In this document: positions 48,707 to 62,605 of the stretch, piece after piece
Layout of the letters: every line of letters begins with the position of its first letter
Numbering within the stretch: position 1 is the stretch's first letter
NCBI GenBank assembly: GCA_030248135.1
Contig: JASANC010005504.1
Location: forward strand, 1 to 64,000
DNA length: 64,000 nt
Direction of reading: 5' to 3'
Origin: Theristus sp. LFF4_11
Lineage: Eukaryota; Nematoda; Chromadorea; Monhysterida; Xyalidae
Program-made: the position numbers and the translations under genes
The notes under the pieces: generated by a model
The model's input: the letters and a program-made list of their open reading frames with translations, nothing else
Database searches by the model: none
What the model was told of the DNA's origin: nothing

Positions 48707-51700
48707 CGACCACCCTGTCCTTGATTCCATTGGTGAAAATGTTAAAAATCGCATGTTGAACATGTTGCCCTTGGTCAAACCCCACTTTTGGGGCTCTGCG
48801 TTGCTTGAATCGCAAAGCAATTTAGTTTTGTGTTTTATCTTTTTCGATAGTTCAGTTACATCTTGCGATAATTCGTTAATTTGAAAGATTCCTGGTCAAA
48901 ATACGCCTGAAAACTAATACTGTGGTGATAAACAGATGAGGAATAACGAGATGGCTGCTTTGATAGTCGTGGGTGACAAAATTACTTTTTTGACACCGTG
49001 ACATAGATTCCTGGGGAATTATCAACTTTCACTAAAAAACTGCTCCTTTCTTTGACATACAAAAAAATCAATTGTGATACGATGTTGCCAAAATTCAGCT
49101 GCTTGCATTGCACTGTTTTTCTACTTACTCATTTTGTGCACATTGCATGCCAATCGTAAAAAGTGTATAATATCACCAGTTTGTTTTATTAGCCGGAATT
49201 TTTGTTCGGCCTGCGTTCACTATGTAAAACATGCCATAGAGAATAAATTTTAATGGAAGCAAAATTTCCAAACACATTCAGAATGAGTGCGTGCAAACAA
49301 TGGAAATAAAAGCTTGATCGTGATTCGTGGCAGTAGTAGATGTATTGTGAAAAATGGATGCGCGCGTGCCACACACACTTTTCATTCAAATAAATCGTTT
49401 TTTCATAGAAAAATGCGTTGGTGACCAAGCACAAAACGATACACACACCTCAAAGAGCAGTGCAGATCTACCGCTGTTAGAATCGAAAACAGATTTTCAG
49501 TGATGTGTTTAATGATGTTCAAGTTTTCAGTAGAAAACAAGGATCTCATAATGTGAAAACGGACGTGCGGTGATGACGCTATTCTTTTCGAGTGACCACG
49601 ATCAACAACCGGATAAAACGACCAAGGTACGTAGCACAAGAGTTCATGTCCTAATTTTAGCACCTTCGGTAACCATTTCATCACGATTATGTCACATGAC
49701 AACGGCGTCAAAAAGATTTTGCAACGACGTTTTCACTTTAAAAAAGTTTTTTGCGTCGTAAGAAAATTATGCGATGCACGTGAAAGCCATTCACGAAAAA
49801 CAAAAGTTACCAAATAATTATGTTTGCGAAAACGATGAAAAAAAGATATAAACATGCATGCCACTGACGGTTATGCGCGCTGGAATAAATGTCTGAGATA
49901 TTACCGAATAGAAAATCATGATAATAACAATGAGAAACGATACACTTATTCAAAGCGTGTACATACCTAAAATTTGAATAATTTGTTCGCAACAGAGTAT
50001 TACCGGAATAAGGAAAATGGGTTTGAATATTCAAGAACACAACCACATTGTTACAGTGCGCAGTCGCGTGTAGTCGGTGGCGGCATGAACGTTTCGTTTT
50101 GAACAGCGTTTAGTACGTTTTTAGTTTTGGTGGGTGCCGTTAATTCTGAAATAACCATTGTCAATAACAAGTTCTTCAAGTGACTTTTGCACATGCCGAG
50201 CAGGTGTAAAGTAGATAACACCATTACACAATGGGGCACACGTGTGATTTTGATGGGGCTTTACTTCGCATGGGGCGACACTCAAGATTGATTATGTGCA
50301 AACTCAGTTGCGCGTTAGATTTTAGGGTTAAAAATTAGTGCGTGCCCAAGTGCAATAAGTATCTCACCCGAAATAAAAAAAAACATAGCTTGTTTTTTAA
50401 AGATGTCAGCGTTCAGGCTTCTTAGCAGCCATGAAAAAATACATGGCCATTATAAAAAATGTGTAGTTCACTTGCACGAGCGAACGCACAAACAGTGAGG
50501 CAGACATGAACGGACACTTCCGCGCATAATCGTTGATTTACGCGCACCACTGCATTGAATCAAACCAAGAAAATCCTCTAATCGCTTGCAACTTGAAACT
50601 ATTGCGTGATAGTTTTTCTCAGAAACAACGTGTAACAAAGTGTCAACAAAACTCAACACGCACGCAGAAACACTGGCAAGTTTTATCTAATCTGAATTTC
50701 GACGAAAAAAACAAACGCGGCATATTGGTGCTTATGCGGACATACATGTATCCTTAACCGCATTTTCACGTTCCTGAAATGTTCTGCTCTGCGCGCTGCT
50801 GGTTTTTCAGGCTGAAACTTTTGAAACAGGTTGCAGCGAGATGTGGAAAAGAATTCGTTTTTAAACACAACCAGGTGGATGATATGATGTGGCGAAGCAC
50901 AGCGTGAGTGAGCGCAACAGTGTTGAGTATTTATGCACGACGCAAATGTGTAAATTACTTTGAACATGAATGTTCGCACTTTCTGGTTCGTTTCAAATCC
51001 GAAAAAATGTTCACTTTTTAAAGCAAAGCACATATGGCTCATGAAATTGTGCAAATCTGGGAGAGGCTCACACACTGTTTGTGTGTCCCTGTCGCTTGCA
51101 GCCAACCGAGGCGCAAAAATGCATATCTCCTGGAAACTGAAATGAGTTCAACTGACCTGTTTGTTTGTTTATTTAAAAAAATCATTGATTAGACAATTCG
51201 TGTTACTATACGAATTAGAAACGTTTGCGATTAACATAATTCATGTATTGTTGAGATTGAGTAACCCATACTATCCTTACATCATACTTAAGCAACGATA
51301 AATTAGAATAAATTAGGCAGGGGATTTTTCTCTTGTTTCGATTTGTTGATTGAAATTTGAATAATCGTTACACACGCACGTGAAACATGCTCCCAAGTAA
51401 AAACAGCAGTTTCTTTTCTAATAAATCTATGACAAAAATAGAGGCAAACCAAAAAGTCAAGAACAAGGAGCATGCAGATAAAAAATAACATTTCAACATT
51501 GTGAACAACTGAGCTTTGCTGACCTTGACGGGCTTTGATGAACTGAAGCAGCACTGAGGGTAGTCTGTCTTGTGAATGTTACACTTTTTCAGCAAACGTG
51601 AATGTTGTGTTTGAAAGTTGTGAAAGGTGTGCAAAATATGCATACACGCATTGGACAAATTAAAGAGAGCGGAGAAAACGTGCATGGAAGGTCATAATTT

Positions 51701-53458
51701 TTACTTGTATAACTTTGAACTACCGGAATTTAATAGAAAGGAGAGTAAATCTGAAACGCAAGCAAACATCACTTATGCTGCAATCGTACGCTTAACAATG
51801 TCAAACAATAGTCAAGTTGATTTGACGTCTGTACAGGTGGTACATCTGCGTAATGAATTTTCCATGATACAATCGTTTCAGGTGCAAATTGTGTTTTTTA
51901 GTTTGGTAAATTGGTGAAACAATAGGAGCTAACAGATGGCACTGTAAACGTGTCTCAGATTTTTATCTAGCGCGTGTGACCTACAAAAACACAGTTTCAA
52001 CGGCTGCTGCACTGATTGCGTTGATTGAAGAGTTATTGTGTTTGATTGATGTTACTACCAATATGGAAACATAGCACTAAAAACACGGTAACACACCGGG
52101 CGCAAAAAACAGGGCAAATACAAAACACACGGAGCATGTGTGCCGTGGTCGTAGTGGTTGGGAGAAAGTACATTTAAAAGATAAATAATGAACAAGAAAC
52201 GGATATCGAGTACCAACGGCATGACCATCTAACGGTTTTTCAAATGGCAGTCGATAATCCGATATGCAATATCGACTAAATTAAGATGAACAGCCAACCA
52301 CACTGCGAAAAGCCCGAAACCGAAACGAACATTTTCAAATATGCGTATACAATTCGTCGGCCGTGCAACAACCGCGCATGAGAATGTGAAATCGAACGGC
52401 GAAACATGATACGCGTTGCGATTTAACTGTCGCTCAAGATGTCACTTTCTCACTTGCTATGAACTCGATTGACTGCAACTACAGTTCAATGGTTGGCTGT
52501 ATTTGAATTGGGAGCGCTGATTAGTTGCAGCAGCACGGTGATTTGTTGATGGCAAGAATCACACACGCTCTGTGTTTGCCTGGTGGCAGCGTGACGGTTG
52601 TGGTCAAGGTCAGCAACGGAGCTGGTCAGTTGTTTCGGTTAGACGCATGAATTCAAAATATTGTGGCAACCTCAGCAATAATAACGGTCGATTTTAATCA
52701 AACTTTTATAAGTAAACAAACATGATTTGTCTCTGCAGTTTTAATTGAAGAACAACTATTAATTAAAATACGTTTTTTTTTTCAAAAAAGCTAAAACCAG
52801 CAAAATTCGAGCACAGGGCACAGGCACAACAAAGAAGCGCATGTCTCTACGATTGAGCCAGGCGGCGTGGCGTGCTGGTTGTTGGCCAGCTGCCGTGCAG
52901 CAGCATTGCATGGCCCATGTGAATCATGCTTAAATTCAGCACCATCGGCCATATGATTTCGACACCATTGCACGTGAGTGCACACCTGCTTGGTTACCTT
53001 GGCAACAACCGGATACGAAAAACAGCAAAAATTATATTATTCATTTCATTATTTCGTTATCATTACACATGTGCTGTTTACGACTGCAGTGCAAGTCTGG
53101 CTCTCATTGGGCGCACCGCGGACAAACGAAATCCACTCGCTAATCCAAGCAGGCTGTTCAATTCGCGTTCAGTGTCCTCGATGACCCCCGAAGTCTGCCA
53201 ATCGTTCATTAGCAGAACAGAAAGGCGCAATTTGCAGCTTTGCACTCAAAAACGTAGTCATCAATCAATTGAAATCAGTTATTTTTTGACTCACCCTGTA
53301 TTATTGGACGTACTCAAGTTTTTGCACTTGCAATTGAGTTAAGGATTCATTCATATGAGTTCTCCTGAACTGTCTGCTGTGGTCTGATCGCACATGTAAA
53401 GTGATGAGCATGTAAATATTGCGGCATCATGATCACCAACACCATTGTTGTCGTTTCA
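48707..53458. other. Intergenic region upstream of the cadherin
   Basis: 4.75 kb, AT-rich. No open frame shows a family motif or joins others in phase. No tRNA or repeat family copy was found. It should contain the cadherin promoter (minus strand) and the 3' end of the NYQTLAG gene. Confidence 0.6.
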
Positions 53459-54389
53459 CTATTTCGCAAACACTTGATCGTCAACACCAGCCAGCGTCTG
53501 GTAATTTGGATCGTCTGCAGCCTTGACGGCCGGCCGGTGCGCTGGCGGCATTTCATTCTTCTGACCCGGTGTTGTTGCGAACACCTATTGTTTTTGACAA
53601 AACTAACGTTGGTATCAGAGTTTGCATGCATTCTTTTCGGCCCCTTTCCCGCAGTCAGCGCCGTTTTTTAGCAACCTCAACGCAAACTAAATGGTTGGTT
53701 TTTGGAACACACCCATGCAGGTTTTTGCATTCTTTGAACGGCCGATGCAAGACTCGGCACCAGAATCACTTGTATCCAGAAATCAATCGTTCCGTTTTCC
53801 CCCACTGACCTCGTTGTCAATGCCAGCAAGCGTCTGATAGTTTTGGTCGTCAGCAGCCTTGAAGCCTTTGTCCGCCGCTGCATCTTGTCCATCTTTGCGG
53901 TACACCTGAATTCAACCGAGAAACAATCGCAACGACCTTGAATTCAACAGCACACCCTGGTGCGACTCACGTCGTCTCCAACACCGGCGAGTGTCTGGTA
54001 ATTTTGGTCATCGGCTTCCTTGAATCCCCTTGCGCCAGCGGCTGTGCCTCCGGCAGTTGGCGTCTTTGCAGGCGGCGTCGTAGCGGTGCCGGGCGCGGGT
54101 GCCTGTGCCCCTGCTGCTGCCGCTGCTACGAAACCAGCAACACTTTCAGTAACTGGTCGACAGTTTGTCATTTTGCAAATCCCTCCCAAAAGCTTTTACA
54201 AAAGTCACACGGACCAGCGTTGTTACCAGCCGGATTATAGCCGGGGCAGCGCTCACATGTGCATGTGTAGTTCAATTTGTTGGCCGGTTTCTTTTTGCGC
54301 GCGCATTGTGGAGCGAACAGAATGGGGCAAACCAATGTAACAAGCAGCAATGGCAGGCAGCAAACGATCACCATGATGATGGCCATCAT
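53459..54389 (-). CDS. Membrane protein with three cytoplasmic NYQTLAG motifs
   Basis: Four exons in phase: 54200-54389, 53971-54152, 53810-53905, 53459-53584; 197 aa from the Met at 54389. A strongly hydrophobic segment (IIMVIVCCLPLLLVTLVCPI) is followed by basic ARKKK. Then come a Cys-rich stretch (CTCERCPGY), an Ala/Pro/Thr-rich linker and three near-identical motifs, one per exon end: ADDQNYQTLAGVGDD, ADDQNYQTLAGIDNE, ADDPNYQTLAGVDDQ. Each has a YxxL core in an acidic setting. The positive-inside rule puts the motifs in the cytoplasm, where they could be phosphotyrosine/SH2 or endocytic sorting signals; this is inference. I do not recognise the family. The frame is open upstream of 54389 (NNTDSFFC...), so an extracellular 5' exon is likely missing; a weak candidate with a signal-peptide-like start lies near 54560-54700. 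The first intron is only 47 bp. Confidence 0.7.
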
Positions 54390-55098
54390 AAAGACCAGTG
54401 AACGAGCGACGCAAAAAAAAGAATCAGTGTTGTTTACTACAAAAAATAAACACTAACTGTCCGTTGATGTGAGCATTCTTTTATTCTGATTGGGACAGTC
54501 ACGAATTGCCATCTGATCACTGTAAACCAACATCAAAAATTATCTTTGGTAAACAAACAACCTGGATAAGAATGAAACTTGGCATGGCATTTTCAGGCGG
54601 GCCTGGTAATTTCAGTTGTTGCTGCCGTTCTGTTCTGTGTTGCTGTATTAGGTGCCACTGGTGTGCAATGAGTACAAGGATCGTGCAAAGTCGCATTAGA
54701 ACGCGTCTGTGCGTGCGACGGCTGAGGCGAGTCGCGTCAGCAGGCTGTCAGCAACGTGCAGCTGGCCGTGCGTTGCGGCAGTGTTGCTGTGTTCGTTCTG
54801 GTGTTCGCTGCAGCCGCCCGGCACAAACGCTGCTGCACGCTCGTCAACAACACCACCACTGTCCAGACGATACTTGCACGAGCGCTTGATCGGCTGCACG
54901 CAATCAACAGTTCAATGCTAGTCTGACGTGATGTTGCACTGGTGGTGACGTCACTACAAGCAATCACTGACCGCAAAATTGTTCAACGCAATTCCAAAAT
55001 CGAGAGCACAAAATGAACACACTCAGCTCAACATGAATGAACATGAACGATGTGGTGCCATGTCTGTGCAAGCGACCTAACCTGTTTAACGCTTTTGA

Positions 55099-56794
55099 TC
55101 AGTTCAGCTTGGTACAGAGCGCCACCGTTACGATCGGGCTGCGCGCAACGTGAAACGAGCAAACGAGTATGTGCGATTGAAGCCCAACTGCAAGAGATGC
55201 AAAGTTGATCAACTGAACGAATTGAATTCGACGTTGGAATGCACTGACCGTGCAATAACATGCTCATGAAGACACCCTGTGACCCATTGTTGTGTTGCTG
55301 AAAGTGCAAAATACTAAACTAAACCACGGCTATCAAGCACAACAAGCGACTTGCAATTGTCCAAGGGCCGGTCGAATGGATCCATTCCACTCAGTGACGT
55401 GATTGACACAAAGCACTGCAACATTGTGCTCAGCACAGAGGCGCTGCAATGCACGGCCAATGCGCTGCTGCTGTTGTCTGCCTGCAGAAAGCAAAGCAAC
55501 AAAACACACAGCTGGGGACACGAAAAACAGTGAAGAAACGCTGTGACAAGAACTGCACTCAAACTCACTGGCTAACTGGAATGACCGAACGAAACCTGAA
55601 GCGTCATTCATGGAACTTGAAGCGCTGGCGTCATTTCGCTTCATATTCATGGAGCAAAAACAACACAACACAACACAACACAACACTGTTAAGATTACGC
55701 CTGCGCTTCAGCAAGTGCATGAATGGGCCTTGACACCACAAAGAAAATGATCTTCATGGGCAAAGATATCAAATGAAATTTGCAATCAAAGAGCAAAGCG
55801 CACTAAACGAACCGATCACTTTGTCTTCGCTCAGCACGGTGTCCATGAGCACGCCCGCCACACTGTCAATCAAGACACAGCTGTAATGCACACTCGCAGA
55901 CTGCAACAATGCCTGAAATTGCAAGGAACCTGCACGACATTCCGATTCTGTAAAGTAAGCAACTGATTGTTTATGATTGGCTGATTTCTTTCCGAATCGA
56001 ACACTGGAACAACGAACGTTCAATCTCTGCAGCTGCTGGCACAGTTCATCGTAGTCCGTGATGCGAGCGTAGTCCACCCGGGACAACAGTTCATCGGCTG
56101 CCTGCAAACACGTGCTACATCAGCACAACACATTTGTTCCGTTGTCACGTGAAAAGCGAAGTGGATGGAACTGCTGCATGCTGCGAGGCCAGCACGCACG
56201 TGCTCGTCCAGATGGCGCTGTCTGCTCATGATGATCTGTTTGATGCGGTTCGGACGGAAACAATTGCTCGAGTCCAGGAACAGCAGACGGGCGCGTTTGC
56301 CGCGGTGTGTCTGCAGCAATGCGCTCGCGAGCACTGTGAAGCACAGCTGCAGTGATGGGGCAACTCGCATTGAGCACAACAATGCACGACAATACTGGCA
56401 AGCAACACAACGCATAGCTGACCTGCGTTTTGCCCGTTGATGACGACCCACAGACTTCGGTCACTTCCGACGACCAAAGGCCGCCGTCCAGCAGCGAGTC
56501 AATGCTGAATGCAAAACAGCAACAACGGTCACATCAAAGCTGTTCTGCGAGAAATTCAGAGCATGACAATTCAACCTTTCCACAAGCATACACAAAACTG
56601 AAATCGACACACGTCGAAATCCACCCCCTTGAGCGCCCCTGTAAAATGGGCGACAAACGAGCAGCGCACCCAGCGGCACCACTCGGATGGATCGTGAGCG
56701 ATGCATGCAGCCGGTTGTACAGCGCCTGGCCAGTCTCGACGCGCACGTCACAACGGTCGCCGCTGGCACACGACGACGTCAATGGGCAAGCCAT
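55099..56794 (-). CDS. rad51D: RAD51D-like RecA-fold recombination protein
   Basis: Eight exons in phase: 56670-56794, 56423-56504, 56200-56346, 56018-56101, 55813-55912, 55351-55481, 55249-55297, 55099-55187; 268 aa. The segment ALYNRLHASLTIHPSG followed by IDSLLDGGLWSSEVTEVCG aligns without gaps to the RAD51D linker and start of the ATPase core. Walker A is GSSSTGKT, then QLCFTV. Walker B region YSCVLIDSVAGV. NHVTEW and RPALGQ fit the L2 region, and VARSPIVTVAL fits the C-terminal strand. RAD51D acts with RAD51C/XRCC2 in homologous recombination repair in the nucleus. The model lacks the usual N-terminal domain of about 80 aa, so upstream exons may be missing. Exons 4 (donor GTTCGT) and 7-8 are the least certain. 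Confidence 0.82.
55661..55686 (+). repeat. (AACAC)n microsatellite
   Basis: Five AACAC units inside the intron between exons 5 and 6 counted from the RAD51D-like model start (55482-55812). Confidence 0.85.
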
Positions 56795-58355
56795 CGCACA
56801 CAATCTAATTTGGCTGTTGGAAAAACGAAAAGCACTGCAACAAGTCACCAGCCAGCCTGAAAAGTAACAAAATTGAAAAAGGTTGCTGGTGGGAAAAGAC
56901 GAAATGGACAAGTATCCAAAAATTGTTGCAACCGTCAATAATAATGCGGTTTGGTCACTGAGTTAACACAAGCTGATGAACACTTCCACGTCACAAATCT
57001 TTTATTTCTTTCCGTAACAACGCAGTGCACTTCTCGAAATCAGTCAACGCAACACATCGTTTTGTGGACAGAAAGTTTTGTCATGAAATCAAAATCACAT
57101 AAAACCTGTATTCCACAATTCAAATCTCTCAAACTTCAACATGATAAAACTTTTTTTGAACTGATTGCAATGGCAAACGCATTCAAAAACCGATATCAAC
57201 CGATTATTAAAATTCGACAGCATTGAAATAATTCAGCCGATAAAATTTAAAACTGAATAATTTTGTCAACACAGAAAGTTACACAACGTGGACGCTGTAA
57301 ACTTGAGACCAAACAATAAAGTAAATTTAAAAATGACAATGGAAAACACACCCCAATCAAAGTTTGAACACAGGAAACTACAACAAAGCAAGTCAACCAA
57401 TGTGACTAAAAAAACAAAGCCAAAAACATGAATTTCAGAAAACCGGAAAACGTTCCAACCAACCGAAAACTACTGCACACACCACTGGTTTCTGAAACCT
57501 GGACAGAAATCCAGGAGAAACATAAGGGCTATCAATAGCAACAGCAAGTTTATCATGGAAAAATCTTTTGCATTTCAAGGCCATTTCAAGGCATTACCGC
57601 GATCTTTCAGGCCGCCATTGTACGTTTTCCGTTCAATTGAACCAACAACTTGCTTGTTACCATCTGACTGAATTGAGCAGTGAGCGGAAACGCAAATCTT
57701 GCCAAATGTACATGATAGCAAAAAAAATACGGTTTTCATCGTCCTCTATCTCGCGCCTGATTTGGAATATAGCGCATAGAGGCCGATGGAATAGTAGCAG
57801 ACGTACCTTTTGGTTTGAGTGTAAATCCTGTTTAGAACTACAGCATGTTTGTTTAAAAATGTCACTTTTTCCAAACAACAGAGTTCGTGGAAGAAGAACG
57901 AACGGGATAGTTTTTTACTTTTTTGTTGCAAGGAAACTGGGGGTGTTGTATTTTAACGTGACCTCAAAGTCGTTCTTCTCACTGTAATTCAGGGTTCACA
58001 TGCTGAGTGTTTAGCGAAAAAAATGACAGGCTTGTACAAACATACCTAATGAGTAATCATGAAAAATCACGACACTCAAAACTGCACACTTAAAAATACG
58101 CGTTTGTTGTTTCCATGTGGAAAACGGTTTTGCTACAAAAAGAACCATATAAACAATGTTCAAAACGAAAAGCATGGGTAAATAAAAAGTACCTCATTAT
58201 TATCAGGTGTTTCAGCATTTCAATTTTGCCTATCTTAATCAAAAGTCTGTTGCTAAATCAAACAAACAATCACGGAAAAGCAACAAATAAACCCACAAGA
58301 GAAACACACACTATCCATGTTAATAATAAAATACGATAACGACAACTGAAACACA

Positions 58356-58446
58356 AGCGCATATCAAATGAAGATATAACCACACAGTGAAACAAAACAA
58401 AGCGCAGGTCAAATGAAGATATCAACCACACAGTGAAACAAAACAA
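58356..58446 (+). repeat. 45-bp tandem duplication
   Basis: Two adjacent copies of a unit beginning AGCGCA and including AAATGAAGATAT and CCACACAGTGAAACAAAAC. A few differences separate them. Confidence 0.85.
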
Positions 58447-58641
58447 AAGTACTTTTTTTGTTGGTCATAAACTGTGAGACGAGACCCTTGACAAAAAAAG
58501 CTTCAACAAGCAACACTTGGAGGATTCATTGATCATTTGTCAGTCTTTCTGACCAAATATCGGACTCAAACAGATATATAAACAAACAACACACTATTCA
58601 ATTCACAACAAACACAGACCGACAGAAAGAAGAAAAACAGT

Positions 58642-58660
58642 AACAACAACAACAACAACA
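58642..58660 (+). repeat. (AAC)n microsatellite
   Basis: Six AAC units just upstream of the pogo-like MITE. Confidence 0.8.
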
Positions 58661-58680
58661 CACGAATACAACACAATCTA

Positions 58681-58844
58681 CAGTCGAACTAAATTATAAA
58701 GCAATCAGCTGATTTGTTGGTGATCGATCACGTGGTGCTTTCTGTGCAGAACACACTCCGCCCCGCAGCAATGCCTGCACAGAAGGCAAGCATCACGCGC
58801 TCACCAACCAATTAGCTGATTGCCTATAATTTAGAGTTTGACTG
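58681..58844 (+). mobile_element. pogo/Tc1-like MITE, copy 2
   Basis: 164 bp. Left end CAGTCGAACTAAATTATAAA then GCAATCAGCTGATT; right end AATTAGCTGATTGCC then TTTAGAGTTTGACTG. Preceded by TA. The core differs from copy 1 except for GCATTGCTGC, which is inverted. No coding capacity. Confidence 0.8.
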
Positions 58845-59101
58845 CAATGAGTCACTTGTTGACTATTAAACTTTACTGAATCGTTGCAAAGTTGCTGCGC
58901 ACTCATCAACCCTCACCACCACAGGCGCACGACGCATTTCTCCAAGGTGCTTTGCTTTCTATTTTATACACGAAGTAACAAATGGAACATACACGCAGTG
59001 ACCTATGGCCTGACGACAACAAGTGTCGTGGTGTTGGCGAGATGAACACGATGTCCCGAAAAAGTACCCGTCGCAATGGCAATTTCGAAATGACGTGGTT
59101 C

Positions 59102-60239
<1,138 letters not shown>

Positions 60240-60489
60240 TCAGAATCAAATTAGACTGCCAAAGGACGTGTCAGTGGTGTCCAGCACAAAAAGACTGAAA
60301 CCCTAAAACACAATTAAAATTATTGTTGTTTTAGTCGGACTCCGGAGGTCCGGCTCCGGACCGGAGTAGGCTAGTACTAGGGTTCTTCTAAAAACTAACT
60401 TACTTACAAAACACTAAATGCCGATTTTTTAAATAAAATTTGAACAATTTTCCCTTAATATGTTCTGAAAAAAGTGTATTTTTGTGGCC

Positions 60490-60930
60490 ATTGTTGTTCC
60501 AGAGCCGAGGGGTTGGGCCGTTGGGAGGGGGGCGATGATATAGATAGCTGGAGCAAATTTTCCATATAGTTAGATAGCTGGAAAATTTTGGGGGGGGGGG
60601 GCGCGGGGGGGGCATGTGACTTTGGGGGGGGGCGGTCAAAATTTTGAAATTTGATAGATAGATAGCTAAAACGCTAAAAAGCCATAAAAACAGCAAAATA
60701 ATGCTAAAAATACATTAAAAAATCAAGTGTAAACGCCTATTTTACTAAGAATTACGAGCAAAAATGGTCAATTTTGGATTTTTGGTCAAAAATTGACTCA
60801 TTTTATGTCTTCGAAGACAAAAATTTTCAGATAGATAGCTGGCTGAGAATTTTTTTTAGATAGATAATAGCTGAGTGAGCCGAAAAAACGTGTCTGATAG
60901 AGTTAGATTCGAAAAATTTTTGGGGGGGGC
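60490..60930 (+). repeat. Module E, longest copy
   Basis: Runs from GTTGTTCCAGAGCCGAGGGG through GATAGATAGCTAAAACGC, AAAACAGCAAAATAATGC and TATGTCTTCGAAGACAAAA to GTGTCTGATAGAG. TCTTCGAAGA is a palindrome kept in most copies. Confidence 0.75.
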
Positions 60931-61009
60931 CGGCCGGGGTACACCCCCCCCTAGGGTCGTGAAGCTTCATAAGTCACGGAATGGGAATCAGTACCGAAGG
61001 CGAAAGCAA

Positions 61010-62310
61010 ATTTTCGAGGGTGTCGTCACGTGGGGGGCAGTACCGTGGGCGAGGGGGGGGTGGGGGGGGTACACCCCCCCAGAGCACCAGAGACCGTCGG
61101 GTGGGGGGGGGGGGGGGTGGGGCACCGTGCCACCCCCCCCTAAAACCGGGCACCCCCCCCCCATCGGACCCCCCCCCCCCCTCGAAAATTTGGCCGACAC
61201 CCCCCCACACCCCCCATGAAATTTTGTCTGGCGGAGACCCCCCCCCCCAAAATTTTCCGTACACCCTAAAATTTTTTTCGAAAATCATGATTTTTTGTCT
61301 ATAAAGTCCATAATATAAGCTGAATATATGATAAATTGACCATCTTCATTGTAATTTCAACGATTTTGCAGCAAAATTTAGCGTTTTTCATTCCAAAATT
61401 TAATCGAAAAATTATCATGGGGGGGTGGGGGGGTGGGGGGGGGGGGGGGGGGTGGACCCCCCCACAGAAAATTTTGAAAAAATGCACCCCCCCCATGGGA
61501 CCCCCATGGGGGGGGGTCCCACGTTACCCTAGGTTGGAACCCCCCCCCCCTCACTTTTTGGTCGGCACCCCCCCCCACGGCACCATACCCCCCCTTCGAA
61601 AATTGTTTTGGGCCCACGGTACTGGTGGGGGGGGGGGTGCCGAAAATTTTTCAGTGGGGGGTGTCAGTAGTCGGTACAGTGACACCCCCCCAGGCGTGGG
61701 CCATGGGGGGGTGCACTATTGTAGAAAATTTTCTGGGGGGGTGCACACCCCCCCACCCCACCCATGAGATTTTTTCGCTTAAATTTTGAAGGAAAAACGC
61801 TAAATTTTGCTGCAAAATCTTTGAAATTACAATGAAGAATGTCATGTTATCATATATTTAGCTTATATTATAGACTTTAAAGACAAAAAATCATGATTTT
61901 TGAGCAAAAATTCATGATTTTTGGGTGGTCCGAGAAAATTTTTGGGGGGTGTCACTGTTACTTAGGTCCATCTAGGGGTGGGGTGGGGGGGGGTGTCTAG
62001 CAAATTTCGAGGGGGGGGTGTGGCTGGTCCAGTGTCAGGTTTTGGGGGGTGGGTGTCGCGTGACCCCCCCCACCAGTACCGTGGGCGAGGGGGGGGTGGG
62101 AGGGGGGTACACCCCCCCAGAGCACCAGAGACCGTCGGGTGGGGGGGGGGTAGGGGGGCACCGTGGCACCCCCCAAAGACCGGGAACCACCCCCCCCCCC
62201 CCAGCGGACCCCCCCCCCCCCCTCGAAAATTTGGCCGACACCCCCCCCACAACCCCCATGAAATTTTGTCTGGCGGAGACCCCCCCCCCCCCAAAATTTT
62301 CCGTACTCCC
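61010..62310. repeat. G/C-tract cassettes interleaved with module G
   Basis: Three cassettes (about 61010-61260, 61416-61760, 61976-62310) of G and C runs up to roughly 20 nt, separated by module G copies at 61270-61415 (inverted) and 61760-61975 (+). The phrases CAGAGCACCAGAGACCGTCG and AAATTTTCCGTAC recur. The 61738 and 61976 segments are the uninterrupted counterparts of the A1 and D insertion sites. Confidence 0.8.
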
Positions 62311-62417
62311 GCATAATTTTTTCGAAAATCATGATTTTTTGTCTATAAAGTCCATAATATAAGCTGAAAATATGAAAACTTGACCATCTTCATTGTAATT
62401 TCAACGATTTTGCAGCA

Positions 62418-62605
62418 TAGTTGTTCCAGAGCCGAGGGGTTGGGGGGGGGGCCGATATAGATAGCTGGAGCAAATTTTCCAGATAGATAGATAGCTGGAA
62501 AATTTTGGGGGGGGGGGCGCGGGGGGGCCATGTGACTTTGGGGGGGGGCGGTCAAAATTTTGAAATTTGATAGATAGATAGCTAAAACGTTAAAAAGCTA
62601 TAAAA
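62418..62605 (+). repeat. Module E, short copy
   Basis: CATAGTTGTTCCAGAGCCGA, a G run, GATAGATAGATAGCTGG, a G run, then GATAGATAGCTAAAACG. It breaks off at about 62620 into single-copy sequence. Confidence 0.7.

Larger units (their letters stand above)
56795..59101. other. Intergenic region between the RAD51D-like gene and the PP1 3' end
   Basis: 2.3 kb, AT-rich, no supported exon apart from possible missing 5' exons of the RAD51D-like gene at 56.8-57.0 kb. It contains a 45-bp tandem duplication, a short AAC microsatellite and a pogo-like MITE. Confidence 0.6.

Noticed and set aside
50468..51917. Open frames of 60-140 codons in the 49-53 kb region
   Set aside because: No motifs, no phase-compatible splice partners, and the composition follows the AT-rich background.
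61010..62362. Gly- and Pro-rich open frames of 70-140 codons on both strands
   Set aside because: G/C homopolymers remove stop codons. Frames overlap on opposite strands and have no domain.
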